Translations under genes and position numbers: made by a program
DNA from: Neobacillus cucumis
GTDB lineage: Bacteria; Bacillota; Bacilli; Bacillales; Cytobacillaceae
Direction: 5' to 3'
Assembly: GCF_002860255.1 (NCBI RefSeq)
Contig: NZ_PGVE01000069.1
Location: 62,001 to 126,000, forward strand
Length of the DNA: 64,000 nt
Shown: one piece after another, positions 43,674 through 52,337 of the stretch
Layout: the number at the start of each line of letters is the position of its first letter
Numbering within the stretch: the first letter of the stretch is position 1
Notes under the pieces: generated by a model
Databases searched by the model: none
What the model saw: the letters and a program-made list of their open reading frames with translations, nothing else
What the model was told of the DNA's origin: nothing

Positions 43674-45455
43674 ATGGCTGAGACTAAAAAGATTGTTAAA
43701 GGCGGAAGCTTTTTAATTGAAGATCTCCCTTTTCAAGATATTTTTACACCAGAGGATTTTAATGAAGAGCATTTAATGATTGCACAGACAGCTTCTGAAT
43801 TTGTGGAAAAAGAAGTGGTCCCGCAACTCGAGCACTTAGAAAACCATGAATTCGATCGGACTGTAAAATTGTTAAAGAAAATGGGGGAACTTGGTCTTTT
43901 AGCTGTAGACGTCCCAGAAGAGTTTGATGGTTTAGGTTTAGATAAAATCACTTCTTCTATTATTACTGAAAAAATGGCAGGGGCAGGTGGATTTTCGCTA
44001 TCCTATGGTGCACATGTTGGAATTGGTTCCCTGCCAATCGTTTTATTCGGAAACGATGAGCAAAAGAAAAAATATTTACCTGCGCTTGCATCGGGCGAAA
44101 AAATTGCTGCTTATGCCTTAACAGAGCCTGGATCAGGTTCTGATGCACTAGGAGCCAGAACCACTGCCAAATTAAATGCAGCTGGGACTCATTATATCCT
44201 AAATGGTGAGAAACAGTGGATCACGAATGCTGGCTTTGCTGATATATTTGTCGTCTATGCCAAAATTGATGGCGAGCATTTTTCAGCCTTCATTGTGGAG
44301 AGAGGCTTTAAAGGAGTCTCAACTGGTGCAGAAGAAAAGAAAATGGGAATTAAGAGCTCTTCTACTCGTACATTGATCTTAGAGGATGTTCCCGTCCCTG
44401 TTGAAAATTTATTAGGTGAGTACGGAAAAGGCCACGTCATCGCCTTTAATATCTTAAATATTGGCCGTTACAAATTGGCGGTGGGCGCTATCGGCGGCTC
44501 CAAAAAAGCATATGATATGTCTGTTAAATATGCCAATGGCCGTCAGCAGTTTAAAACACCGATTTCGCAATTCAATTTAACAAAAGAAAAGTTTGGTACT
44601 ATGGCATCAAAGATTTATGCAGCTGAAAGCTCAGTATACCGGACGATTGGTTTATATGAAGAAAACCAAGGGAAGCTTTCCACTGAAGAGGCAAAAGATC
44701 TTAAAAAAGTGGCAAATGCCATTGCTGAATATGCAATAGAATGTTCTGTGAATAAATTCTTTGCAAGCGAAGTACTGTCCTATGTCGTCGATGAAGGGGT
44801 ACAAATTCACGGCGGTTATGGATTCATGCAGGAATATCCAATTGAAAGAGCCTACCGTGATGCCCGGATTAACCGGATTTTTGAAGGAACAAATGAAATC
44901 AACCGGCTTCTTGTTCCAGGAACTCTTGTGAAAAAGGCATTAAAAGGCGAGCTGCCTCTTTTCCAAAAAGCATTAGCATTACAAGAGGAATTAATGATGT
45001 TAATGCCTGAAGAACCTGGTGACGAGCCGTTAGCACAGGAAAAGTATTTAGTACGAAATGCGAAAAAAATTGCTTTACTGGCTTCAGGCTTAGCTGCCCA
45101 GAAATTTGGTAAGTCATTAGAAAGGGAACAAGAGATTCTAGCTAATATTGCTGACATCGTTTCAAATGTCTATGCAATGGAATCAGTTGTGCTTCGGACT
45201 GAAAAGGCGCTGGCAAAAAATGGCTTAGATAAGAGCAAGCAAAAGCTTCTTTATACACAAATCTTCTGTCAGGAAGCCTTTAATGAAATCGAAGCCACAG
45301 CTAAAGAATCGTTAGTAGCTATTGAACAAGGCGATACGCTTCGAATGATGTTATCATCGCTCCGTAAGTTTACCCGTCATCAGCCAATCAATGTGATCGC
45401 GAAAAAACGCGAAGCTGCTGATGTCGTTATTGCAGCAGAACGTTATACTGTCTAA
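43674..45455 (+). CDS. fadE: Acyl-CoA dehydrogenase FadE
   Basis: FAD enzyme for the first oxidation of acyl-CoA, donating electrons to EtfAB. It has 593 residues, longer than simple 380-residue members because of a C-terminal extension after about 400, as in B. subtilis FadE. Signatures are AYALTEPGSGSDALGARTTA, GEKQWITNAGFADIFVVYA and YRDARINRIFEGTNEINRL. The ribosome site is AGGAGG. Transcription ends at 45464-45487. Confidence 0.94.
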   Translation: MAETKKIVKGGSFLIEDLPFQDIFTPEDFNEEHLMIAQTASEFVEKEVVPQLEHLENHEFDRTVKLLKKMGELGLLAVDVPEEFDGLGLDKITSSIITEKMAGAGGFSLSYGAHVGIGSLPIVLFGNDEQKKKYLPALASGEKIAAYALTEPGSGSDALGARTTAKLNAAGTHYILNGEKQWITNAGFADIFVVYAKIDGEHFSAFIVERGFKGVSTGAEEKKMGIKSSSTRTLILEDVPVPVENLLGEYGKGHVIAFNILNIGRYKLAVGAIGGSKKAYDMSVKYANGRQQFKTPISQFNLTKEKFGTMASKIYAAESSVYRTIGLYEENQGKLSTEEAKDLKKVANAIAEYAIECSVNKFFASEVLSYVVDEGVQIHGGYGFMQEYPIERAYRDARINRIFEGTNEINRLLVPGTLVKKALKGELPLFQKALALQEELMMLMPEEPGDEPLAQEKYLVRNAKKIALLASGLAAQKFGKSLEREQEILANIADIVSNVYAMESVVLRTEKALAKNGLDKSKQKLLYTQIFCQEAFNEIEATAKESLVAIEQGDTLRMMLSSLRKFTRHQPINVIAKKREAADVVIAAERYTV

Positions 45456-45463
45456 AAATGCAG

Positions 45464-45498
45464 AAGCTCCGTCATTTGACGGGGCTTTATTATATTTT
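45464..45498 (+). terminator. fadNAE terminator
   Basis: AAGCTCCGTC 45464-45473 pairs with GACGGGGCTT 45478-45487 (one T-G), then a T-rich tract. Confidence 0.85.
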
Positions 45499-45621
45499 TA
45501 AGCAGAGAAGGAAAATATACAAAAGGTGTCGAATTTTACCTATTGGAGTACGGTCTATTAGGATTTTAACTGGCCATATGATAAAATTCTTATGAATGAT
45601 AAGGATAGGGTGGTGAAACCA

Positions 45622-45996
45622 TTGGCTTTAACTTTTTATTGGTATCCAAAATGCGGCACTTGCCGAAACGCAAAAAAATGGCTGGATGCACATCATCTTT
45701 CCTATGAAGAGGTACATATTGTCGAAAATCCACCTTCACGGGAACAGCTTCAGGAGCTTTACCAAAAGAGCGGCTTAGAACTAAAGAAATTTTTTAATAC
45801 GAGTGGTTTAAAATACCGTGAATTAGGGATTAAAGAAAAAATGAAGACAGCAACAGAGGATGAACTTTTGGATTTGTTAGCATCTGATGGAATGCTAATC
45901 AAGAGGCCGATTTTGACCGATGGAGAGCGCGTTACCGTTGGATTTAAAGAAGAAGACTTTGAAACAAATTGGCTTGAGGCTTCTCATTCTAATTGA
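45622..45996 (+). CDS. yusI: ArsC/Spx-family protein YusI
   Basis: Thioredoxin-fold protein of the ArsC/Spx/MgsR group, 124 residues, with C11-GT-C14 in YYPKC-like YPKCGTCRNA and the family segment KKFFNTSGLKYRELGIKEK. TTG 45622 is chosen: GGGTGGTG is 6 bases upstream, while ATG 45592 has no ribosome site. It may be a reductase or an RNA polymerase-binding regulator; function unknown. It is 32 bases before gcvH. Confidence 0.82.
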   Translation: MALTFYWYPKCGTCRNAKKWLDAHHLSYEEVHIVENPPSREQLQELYQKSGLELKKFFNTSGLKYRELGIKEKMKTATEDELLDLLASDGMLIKRPILTDGERVTVGFKEEDFETNWLEASHSN

Positions 45997-46028
45997 TTAA
46001 TACATATAAAACTGGAGGGATTTTTCAA

Positions 46029-46412
46029 ATGGCAGCACCTAAAGAATTACGTTATTCTGAAGAACATGAATGGGTAAAAGTGGAAGGAGAAAAAGTCCGT
46101 GTTGGAATTACTGATTTTGCTCAGCATGAATTAGGCGATATCGTTTTCGTTGAACTTCCAGAGGTTGGCGCAGAAATTTCAGCTGATGAAGCATTTGGCA
46201 GTGTCGAATCTGTAAAAACGGTTTCTGAGTTATATGCACCAGTCAGCGGTAAAGTTGTGGAAGTAAACGAAGACCTAAGTGACAGTCCTGAGTTTGTTAA
46301 TGATTCCCCTTATGAAAAAGCATGGATGATTGTCATTGAGCCTACTGATTTAAGCGAAGTAGATAAATTAATGACGGCTGAGCAATATGAAGCAATGATT
46401 AAGGAAGACTAA
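46029..46412 (+). CDS. gcvH: Glycine cleavage system H protein
   Basis: Lipoyl carrier of the glycine cleavage complex and, in Bacillus, the central donor for lipoylation of other enzymes. It has 127 residues. The lipoylated lysine is K63 in GSVESVKTVSELYAPVSG. ATG 46029 lies 8 bases after GGAGGGA; an in-frame ATT/ATG extension at 45993 overlaps yusI and lacks a ribosome site. gcvT and gcvP are not here, which is usual. Confidence 0.96.
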   Translation: MAAPKELRYSEEHEWVKVEGEKVRVGITDFAQHELGDIVFVELPEVGAEISADEAFGSVESVKTVSELYAPVSGKVVEVNEDLSDSPEFVNDSPYEKAWMIVIEPTDLSEVDKLMTAEQYEAMIKED

Positions 46413-46418
46413 TTTGTT

Positions 46419-46445
46419 AAAGCACCTATTTTATGGGTGCTTTTT
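46419..46445 (+). terminator. gcvH terminator
   Basis: AAAGCACC 46419-46426 pairs with GGGTGCTTT 46435-46443, then T residues. Confidence 0.88.
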
Positions 46446-46519
46446 CTCTTATTTCCACTCCTTTTCTAGTCCAGCCTGGAAAGACTAATCTTAAACCATA
46501 TCGAAAAGGGTGGAAGCAA

Positions 46520-46759
46520 ATGACATTAAAACAGCAAAAGATCGACGTAACCGACCGTGTGGTTGGAAAATTAAAAAATGGCGAAATCCAGCTCTTTCTT
46601 GAAAATGAATCCATTGGGAAAATTAAACTTTCCGATCAGATGCACGTCGAACTGGATCACCATTTTGAGGCCGAACAGCAAAAAATTTATCAAAATGTAA
46701 CCGTAACTGAACAGCCGAATGCCAAATATACCGACTGTGATGAGGGTGGATGGTGTTAA
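46520..46759 (+). CDS. yusG: DUF2553 protein YusG
   Basis: A 79-residue soluble protein of unknown function, conserved between gcvH and yusF in Bacillus. It is probably a small beta-rich fold (DVTDRVVGKLKNGEIQLFLE) and ends in DEGGWC. ATG 46520 follows AAAGGGTGGA; the longer frame from 46433 would run through the gcvH terminator. Confidence 0.8.
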   Translation: MTLKQQKIDVTDRVVGKLKNGEIQLFLENESIGKIKLSDQMHVELDHHFEAEQQKIYQNVTVTEQPNAKYTDCDEGGWC

Positions 46760-46890
46760 CATATTTTGAGCAAATATCTGTTTTTTAGCAGACATTTAAT
46801 GGTATAGTGGATTTACTAACAAGAAGGCACACGAAATCAATATTTTAGAATATGTTAACATAAACAACTTTATATTACAGGTGATGGGAT

Positions 46891-47247
46891 ATGAATGATT
46901 CATATGTTGACAAAGTTCTTATTGTCGAAGGAAAATCCGATAAAAATAAGGTTAAGAATATTGTAAAGGAACCTGTAGAGATCATTTGTACAAATGGAAC
47001 AATTAGTCACTCCAAGATGGAGGAACTAATTGATTTTCTCGAGGATAAGGATGTCTATATTCTTGTCGATGCAGATGATTCAGGTGAGAAGCTCCGCAAG
47101 AGATTTAAGCGTGAGTTTCCCCATGCTGAGCATCTCTATATTGACCGGATGTATCGGGAGGTAGCCACCGCACCTGAACATCACCTGGCAATGGTCCTTT
47201 TAGGGGCAAATATTGACGTACACACTGAGTTTTTAGAAATGAGTTAA
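46891..47247 (+). CDS. yusF: Toprim domain protein YusF
   Basis: Small stand-alone TOPRIM protein of 118 residues. The glutamate motif is VLIVEGKSDKN at about 9-19 and the DxD motif is ILVDADDSG at about 56-64, as in primases, topoisomerases and RNase M5. The closest relatives are small ribonuclease M5-like proteins, but catalytic function is not shown. Its stop overlaps the yusE start (TAATG). The promoter region is flanked by a 12-bp inverted repeat. Confidence 0.85.
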   Translation: MNDSYVDKVLIVEGKSDKNKVKNIVKEPVEIICTNGTISHSKMEELIDFLEDKDVYILVDADDSGEKLRKRFKREFPHAEHLYIDRMYREVATAPEHHLAMVLLGANIDVHTEFLEMS

Positions 47248-47561
47248 TGGTTATGAATGAATGGAATCGAACTGAGTTGGCTGATTTCCTCGAAGTCGAG
47301 GGGATCGGTCTGTTATATTTCTATACCCCTTTATGCGGCACCTGCCAGGTAGCGTCTAGGATGCTTCAAATCGTGGAGGAACTTGTAGATATTCCTATGG
47401 GAAAAATGAACCTAAATTTTTATCCGGATATGGCTGAGAATTTTGCAATTGAGAGTGTACCCTGCCTGCTGATGATTAAAAACGGCACGGTACAGGAAAC
47501 CATATATGCATTTCATTCAGTCCCGTTTTTACTTGAAAAAATTAAATCTTATTTAGGGTGA
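47247..47561 (+). CDS. yusE: Thioredoxin-like protein YusE
   Basis: Thioredoxin-fold protein of 104 residues with active site C30-GT-C33 (FYTPLCGTC) and the cis-proline segment ESVPCLLMIKNG, which carries an extra cysteine after the proline. Translation is coupled to yusF by overlap. It is more divergent than trxA and its partner is unknown. Confidence 0.87.
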   Translation: MVMNEWNRTELADFLEVEGIGLLYFYTPLCGTCQVASRMLQIVEELVDIPMGKMNLNFYPDMAENFAIESVPCLLMIKNGTVQETIYAFHSVPFLLEKIKSYLG

Positions 47562-47604
47562 GCAGATGCGCGAGGGAGTGCATCTGCTTTTTTATGGAAT
47601 TGTG

Positions 47605-47830
47605 ATTGTGCCCTTTGAAAGAGAAAAAGAAACGTGACGGTCACAAAAAAAGAAGATTGTGCCTTTTGAAAGGGAAAAAGAAACGTGACGGTCACAAAAA
47701 AAGAAAATTGTGCCCTTTGAAAGGTAAAAAGAAATGTGACGGTCACAAAAAAAGAAAATTGTGCCCTTTGAAAGGAAAAAAGAAACGTGACGGTCACAAA
47801 AATAGAAAATTATGACCTTTTCAAAGGGAA
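47605..47830. repeat. 51-bp tandem repeat array, four full units and a partial fifth
   Basis: Units begin ATTGTGCC at 47605, 47656, 47707 and 47758, exactly 51 bases apart, with a decayed unit from 47809. Each contains two small palindromes: CCCTTTGAAAGGG-like and GTGACGGTCAC. Units differ by only a few bases. Because 51 is 17 codons, several frames stay open (for example KKKRDGHKKRKLCPLKG), but none has a ribosome site and codon-neutral conservation is not seen. Confidence 0.92.
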
Positions 47831-47933
47831 AAAATCCCCGAATGGTCAAAATAAAAATTAATTGTTACCCATCCAAGATAAAAAACAAAAGCAATGGTCA
47901 TTAAAATGTGCATATACAGAAAAATGACCTAGT

Positions 47934-48842
47934 CTATTCAAAAAAGAAACCCTTTGTTTTTCCTGTACCATTAAAATTCTGTTGTAAAATCCTTCTAATT
48001 CTCTTTTTTGAATCTACCACCTCGCACCACTCAAAAACCTCATTCGTAGTTATCTTATGCTCCGGATAAAGAAGCTTTATTTCCTTTACAGTTCTGATAA
48101 CAGCCTCATCAATCCCCTCCCGATGCCCACACACCTCACATTGCAAATGTCGATCATAACAGCAAACCTTAAATGAATGACAAGAAGCACAAATAACCCC
48201 TTTCTCGATCCTATCAATCGTATACTTAGCATACTTTTCATAAGGTGATTCCGTCTGATGCATAGCCACTAATTGCTCAGCTAAGTTCTTATGGCGGCCA
48301 TTTAAAGTAGACATCTTTCTATTTAATTTATTCATAAAATGGGGGAGCTGACCAGGATAGATAATGGGTTTATTTAATGGGGATTGATATAAGTGGAATC
48401 TGGGGTTAATAAAAATGACATAGGCTTGTATCGCCACACGATATCCAAGATTTTGGAGAAGCTGGCGAAGAAGTGAATCACACCGCTCTAACTGCAACAG
48501 AGGATTCTTAATTTCTTTATTGTTGGAAAGTGTACAAAACCTTCCATTCTCATAATAGAAATCACCTTCATAATTTTTTACTTCAAACAGGTAAAACGGT
48601 TCTTGCATAATCATCAACGTATCAATCTGAAATTTACTGCCATTCGACTCAAGTAACAAGTCATTTAAGAGGTAACTAGGGCATTCCATCTTCTCTGTTA
48701 GCCTGTCAAACATTAGTTCACCCTCATAACCTTTTGTAAGATTATGAAAACGCTGATCATCTTTTTCTGCTAACTCCGTTCGAGCATTCAATGACCTTAA
48801 AAATTGTAATTCAAGCGTTTCTGACCGTTCCTTAAAACTCAT
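47934..48842 (-). CDS. NERD-domain protein
   Basis: Nuclease-related-domain protein of 302 residues. The NERD domain is at about 40-160: GYEGELMFDRLTE, then FQIDTLMIMQEPFYLFEVKNYEGDF, the D...E-x-K pattern of the endonuclease-like fold. A zinc-type motif CASCHSFKVCC...CEVCG follows near 220-245. ATG 48842 is 8 bases after AAAGGA. It splits the yusE-yusD neighbours known from B. subtilis and reads against them, so it looks like an insertion. Function unknown; a defence or DNA-processing role is only a guess. Confidence 0.82.
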   Translation of the reverse strand: MSFKERSETLELQFLRSLNARTELAEKDDQRFHNLTKGYEGELMFDRLTEKMECPSYLLNDLLLESNGSKFQIDTLMIMQEPFYLFEVKNYEGDFYYENGRFCTLSNNKEIKNPLLQLERCDSLLRQLLQNLGYRVAIQAYVIFINPRFHLYQSPLNKPIIYPGQLPHFMNKLNRKMSTLNGRHKNLAEQLVAMHQTESPYEKYAKYTIDRIEKGVICASCHSFKVCCYDRHLQCEVCGHREGIDEAVIRTVKEIKLLYPEHKITTNEVFEWCEVVDSKKRIRRILQQNFNGTGKTKGFFFE

Positions 48843-49057
48843 ACCACACATCCTTTCTATTTCTTCTTCTATTTTAATTTAGAACCATCGGGCATAGATT
48901 TGACTATTTTCTAACACTTTCATAGACTCGACATATTTCTCGGGAAATCGTCTTAAACAGCCTATTTCACCAGAGAATTGTCGAGCGATTATCAAAGGAA
49001 TCCCTTCTTCGATGGTGAATTAGTAAAGTAATACGTGTGTAGACCGGAGGGGTGAAA

Positions 49058-49405
49058 ATGAAGGAACTAGCAGAAAAATTCTTAGAAAAATTCACCTTAC
49101 AGGGGCATGTTCTAGGATTAATTAAACATGCCGACATAAAAGTAAAATTCTGTTGTGAAAAGGAAACAGCTATATTTGAAATTAAAAACGGCAAAATCTC
49201 ATTACTTAACAACCAGGATCAAATATGTTACGAAATCCACGGAAACAACGGAGCAATGAAGCAATTTCTTGAAGGAACCGAGAGACTTCGTATTCTCGAA
49301 CGGAAAGGGCAACTAATTGTTTCTGCGCCCCTTAGAACCACCTTATTACTTGAAGCCATCTTTTTTTTAACAAAAGCACATGAAAATCTTGCTAAAGTCA
49401 TATAA
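49058..49405 (+). CDS. yusD: YusD-like SCP2-domain protein
   Basis: A 115-residue protein with a C-terminal SCP2/sterol-carrier-like pattern (ETAIFEIKNGKISLLNNQ...YEIHGNNGAMKQFLEGTERL). ATG 49058 follows CGGAGGGG by about 6 bases. In B. subtilis yusD lies between metN and yusE, which fits its place here. Possible lipid binding; function unknown. Confidence 0.7.
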   Translation: MKELAEKFLEKFTLQGHVLGLIKHADIKVKFCCEKETAIFEIKNGKISLLNNQDQICYEIHGNNGAMKQFLEGTERLRILERKGQLIVSAPLRTTLLLEAIFFLTKAHENLAKVI

Positions 49406-49414
49406 TCCTATATG

Positions 49415-49443
49415 TTGACTCGGAATTAAAGTTCTAGTAATCT
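49415..49443 (+). promoter_or_regulatory. Promoter of the metY S-box leader
   Basis: TTGACT 49415-49420, 17-bp spacer, TAATCT 49438-49443. Confidence 0.6.
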
Positions 49444-49470
49444 ATAGTTAACAACAATCGAATGTACAGA

Positions 49471-49575
49471 TTCTTATCTAGAGTGGTGGAGGGACTGGCC
49501 CTTTGAAGCCCGGCAACCGGTTATATAAACACGGTGCTAATTCCAGCAGAGCAAAAAAGCTCAGGAAGATGAGAA
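49471..49575 (+). ncRNA. SAM riboswitch (S-box) of metY
   Basis: P1 pairs TTCTTATCT 49471-49479 with AGATGAGAA 49567-49575. The core has AGAGTGGTGGAGGGACTGGC, CCTTTGAAGCCCGGCAACCG and GGTGCTAATTCC. SAM binding would favour the terminator at 49581. Confidence 0.96.
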
Positions 49576-49580
49576 GAGTG

Positions 49581-49605
49581 AACCCCCTCTTCTAAGGAAG
49601 CAGGG
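49581..49605 (+). terminator. S-box terminator before metY
   Basis: AACCCCCT with AGGGGTT (one bulged C) and inner CTTC/GAAG, followed by TTTT. Confidence 0.82.
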
Positions 49606-49644
49606 GTTTTGTCATTCTATTGGAAAAAAGGAGGAACAGGAAAT

Positions 49645-50961
49645 ATGGGAGAAAATCAAAAGAAGTACCGTTTTGAAACTTTAAGTATTCATGGTGGATT
49701 GTCACCAGATCCTGTTACAGGTGCAAGAGCCGTTCCTATCTATCAAAATAATGCGTATCAATTTAAAAACACAGAACATGCAGCAAACCTGTTTAGCTTA
49801 GCAGAACCAGGGTACATATACACAAGGATTCACAATCCAACGACAACCGTTTTTGAAGAACGGGCTGCCCTGCTAGAAGGTGGAGTCGGAGCACTCGCCG
49901 TTGCCAGCGGCATGGCTGCCATCACACTCGCCCTCTTAAATATCGCCGAAGCAGGCGATGAAATCGTGGCGGCTTCCAATCTTTACGGCGGAACCTATAA
50001 TCTGTTAGCGGTTACCCTGCCTAAATACGGAATCAAAGTAAAATTTGTCGATGCCGAAAATCCGGAAAACTTCCGACAAGCGATTACTGAAAAAACAAAA
50101 GCAGTTTTTGCTGAAACGATTGGTAATCCAAGTTTACGAGTACTTGATATTGAAAAAGTGGCGGAGATTGCTCATGAAGCAGGCGTTCCGTTAATTATTG
50201 ATAACACCTTTGCCACACCATTCCTCTGCCGTCCTATCGAGCATGGTGCCGATATCGTTGTGCACTCTGCAACCAAGTGGTTATTAGGAAATGGTACCAC
50301 TACTGGAGGAATTATTGTCGATGGAGGTAAGTTTGATTGGAACTCGCCGAAATTCCCTGGCTTTACTACTCCGGATGACAGTTATCATGGCCTTGTTTAT
50401 GCAGAAGCACTTGGGGCCATTGCTTATATCATAAAAGCGCGTGTTCAATTATTGCGCGATCTTGGCCCTGCACTAAGTCCGCAAAATGCTTTTCTTTTTA
50501 CATTAGGACTTGAAACTCTTCATGTAAGGATGAAAGAACATGTGGCCAATACGAAGCAAATTGTTGAATATCTATTAGCTCACCCGGCTGTGGAGTGGGT
50601 GTCTTACCCAGGTCACAGCTCACATCCTGATTATGCATTAACGAAAAAGTATTTGCCAAAAGGTGCTGGATCTATGGTTGTTTTTGGAATAAAAGGAGGA
50701 AAGGAAGCAGGGGCAAAGTTAATCAATTCTCTTTCTCTATGGGCACATGTGGCAAATGTCGGTGACGCAAAGAGCTTAATAATCCACCCTGCGAGCACAA
50801 CCCATCAGCAGCTTGATGCGGAAGGGTTAAAAGCCGCCGGTGTATCAGAAGATTTAATCCGGCTTTCCATAGGAATCGAGAATGTAGAAGATTTAATAGA
50901 AGATCTTGAATCTGCTATTGAATCGGCTACAGGATTATCATCCTTAAAGACAAATGCCTAA
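49645..50961 (+). CDS. metY: O-acetylhomoserine sulfhydrylase (homocysteine synthase)
   Basis: PLP enzyme of the Cys/Met metabolism family, 438 residues, making homocysteine from O-acetylhomoserine and sulfide. Markers are the N-terminal ETLSIHGGLSPDPVTGARAV, YTRIHNPTTTVFEER, the PLP lysine K211 in HSATKWLLGNGTTTGG, and the C-terminal HPASTTHQQL. The 50-residue-longer size separates it from MetB/MetC. ATG 49645 follows AAAGGAGG by 10 bases. Control is by the S-box upstream. Confidence 0.93.
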   Translation: MGENQKKYRFETLSIHGGLSPDPVTGARAVPIYQNNAYQFKNTEHAANLFSLAEPGYIYTRIHNPTTTVFEERAALLEGGVGALAVASGMAAITLALLNIAEAGDEIVAASNLYGGTYNLLAVTLPKYGIKVKFVDAENPENFRQAITEKTKAVFAETIGNPSLRVLDIEKVAEIAHEAGVPLIIDNTFATPFLCRPIEHGADIVVHSATKWLLGNGTTTGGIIVDGGKFDWNSPKFPGFTTPDDSYHGLVYAEALGAIAYIIKARVQLLRDLGPALSPQNAFLFTLGLETLHVRMKEHVANTKQIVEYLLAHPAVEWVSYPGHSSHPDYALTKKYLPKGAGSMVVFGIKGGKEAGAKLINSLSLWAHVANVGDAKSLIIHPASTTHQQLDAEGLKAAGVSEDLIRLSIGIENVEDLIEDLESAIESATGLSSLKTNA

Positions 50962-50982
50962 AATTTCCTAGTAAAAAAATCG

Positions 50983-51011
50983 TTGACACCTATTTTTAAG
51001 CGTGATACGAT
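50983..51011 (+). promoter_or_regulatory. Promoter of metNPQ
   Basis: TTGACA 50983-50988, 17-bp spacer, TACGAT 51006-51011. Confidence 0.85.
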
Positions 51012-51075
51012 AACTTTTGTAAAATAAATTTACTTAGTTAATATAATTTTTCTAATTGAATATAGAAGCTGAAAA

Positions 51076-51181
51076 CTCTTATCAAGAGAGGTGGAGGGAT
51101 GTGCCCGATGAAGCCCGGCAACCGTCAATTTTATTGAAATGGTGCCAATTCACACAAAGCATTTGCTTTGGAAGATGGGAG
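51076..51181 (+). ncRNA. SAM riboswitch (S-box) of metNPQ
   Basis: P1 pairs CTCTTATC 51076-51083 with GATGGGAG 51174-51181. The core contains AGAGAGGTGGAGGGATGTGC, CGATGAAGCCCGGCAACCG and GGTGCCAATTC. The expression platform is the terminator at 51199. Confidence 0.96.
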
Positions 51182-51198
51182 AAAGGTTTATTTTTTAT

Positions 51199-51237
51199 AA
51201 TGCCTTTCTGCCCGTGCAGAAAGGCATTTTTATTTTT
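51199..51237 (+). terminator. S-box terminator before metN
   Basis: Perfect 13-bp stem AATGCCTTTCTGC / GCAGAAAGGCATT with loop CCGT, then T residues. Confidence 0.95.
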
Positions 51238-51311
51238 CTGAAATAATAGAATCCTTTTTGTTCCTACAGTTAACCCTATATTCAACCATTCACATAAAAG
51301 TAGGTGATTAC

Positions 51312-52337
51312 ATGATTTCAATTCAGAATGTTCGGAAGATCTTCTCTGGTAAGAAAGGCGAATTTAAGGCAGTTGATGATGTCAACTTAGAGATTAAAGA
51401 TGGAGAAATATTCGGTGTCATCGGTTATAGTGGTGCTGGTAAAAGTACCTTAATTCGAATGTTAAACGGTTTAGAGATCCCGACAGAAGGCAGTGTTACA
51501 GTTGCAGGCCGTGTGATTTCAAAAATAAAGGGCGCCGAACTTCGGAAAGCTCGTCAAGAAATCAGTATGATATTTCAGCATTTTAATTTACTTTGGTCTA
51601 GAACCGTTAGCGAGAATATTGCTTTTCCATTAGAAATTGCCGGCGTTAAAGGGGCAGAGCGAAAGAAAAGAGTAACGGAATTAATCAAATTAGTTGGTCT
51701 AGAGGGCCGGGAAAATGCTTATCCATCCGAACTAAGCGGCGGTCAAAAACAACGGGTCGGAATTGCCCGGGCACTTGCGAACAATCCAAAGGTATTGCTT
51801 TGTGATGAAGCAACATCTGCCCTGGACCCACAAACAACGGATTCGATCCTTGAATTGCTGGTCGATATTAATAAACGTCTTGGATTAACCATTGTGTTAA
51901 TTACACATGAAATGCACGTGATTCGAAAAATTTGTCACCGTGTTGCCGTTATGGAAAGCGGCCGGGTCGTTGAACTTGGTTCAGTACTTGATGTATTTAA
52001 AAACCCACAGCAGCCGATTACGAAGCGGTTTGTCCAGCAAGTATCTGAAAATGAAGATACGAAGGAAACAGCCGATCATTTACTGGAACGTTATAATTCC
52101 GGTCAAGTGGTTAAATTAACTTTTATTGGTGAATCAGCAGAGCAGCCAGTGATCACTAATTTAATTCGTCATCACCAAGTGACGGTTAATATATTGCAAG
52201 GTCAAGTTGCACAAACGCAAAATGGATCATATGGAACCTTGTTCATTCATATTGATGGGGACGAAAAAGAAGTGAACCAAGCAGTGGATTTCATTCGTTC
52301 ACAGCAAGTAGGAGTGGAGGTGGTTACAAATGATTAA
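51312..52337 (+). CDS. metN: Methionine ABC transporter ATPase
   Basis: ATPase of 341 residues, as in B. subtilis. Walker A GYSGAGKST is at about 38-46, the signature ELSGGQKQRVGIARA at about 139-153, Walker B VLLCDEATSALDP follows, and a C-terminal NIL (ACT-like) methionine-sensing domain covers about 265-340. ATG 51312 follows TAGGTGAT; the longer frame from 51258 overlaps the leader. It overlaps metP by 8 bases. Confidence 0.95.
   Translation: MISIQNVRKIFSGKKGEFKAVDDVNLEIKDGEIFGVIGYSGAGKSTLIRMLNGLEIPTEGSVTVAGRVISKIKGAELRKARQEISMIFQHFNLLWSRTVSENIAFPLEIAGVKGAERKKRVTELIKLVGLEGRENAYPSELSGGQKQRVGIARALANNPKVLLCDEATSALDPQTTDSILELLVDINKRLGLTIVLITHEMHVIRKICHRVAVMESGRVVELGSVLDVFKNPQQPITKRFVQQVSENEDTKETADHLLERYNSGQVVKLTFIGESAEQPVITNLIRHHQVTVNILQGQVAQTQNGSYGTLFIHIDGDEKEVNQAVDFIRSQQVGVEVVTND

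Noticed and set aside
47606..47815. Plus-strand Lys/Arg-rich frame and minus-strand Phe-rich frames (47549-47849) across the 51-bp array
   Set aside because: They stay open only because 51 is a multiple of three; no ribosome site, and the repeat is conserved at DNA level with palindromes.
47605..47830. CRISPR array
   Set aside because: Units are contiguous tandem copies with no unique spacers, and no cas gene is present.
49480..49560. T-box leader upstream of metY
   Set aside because: The conserved core and P1 are those of an S-box; no T-box sequence (TGGNACC) or specifier loop is seen.
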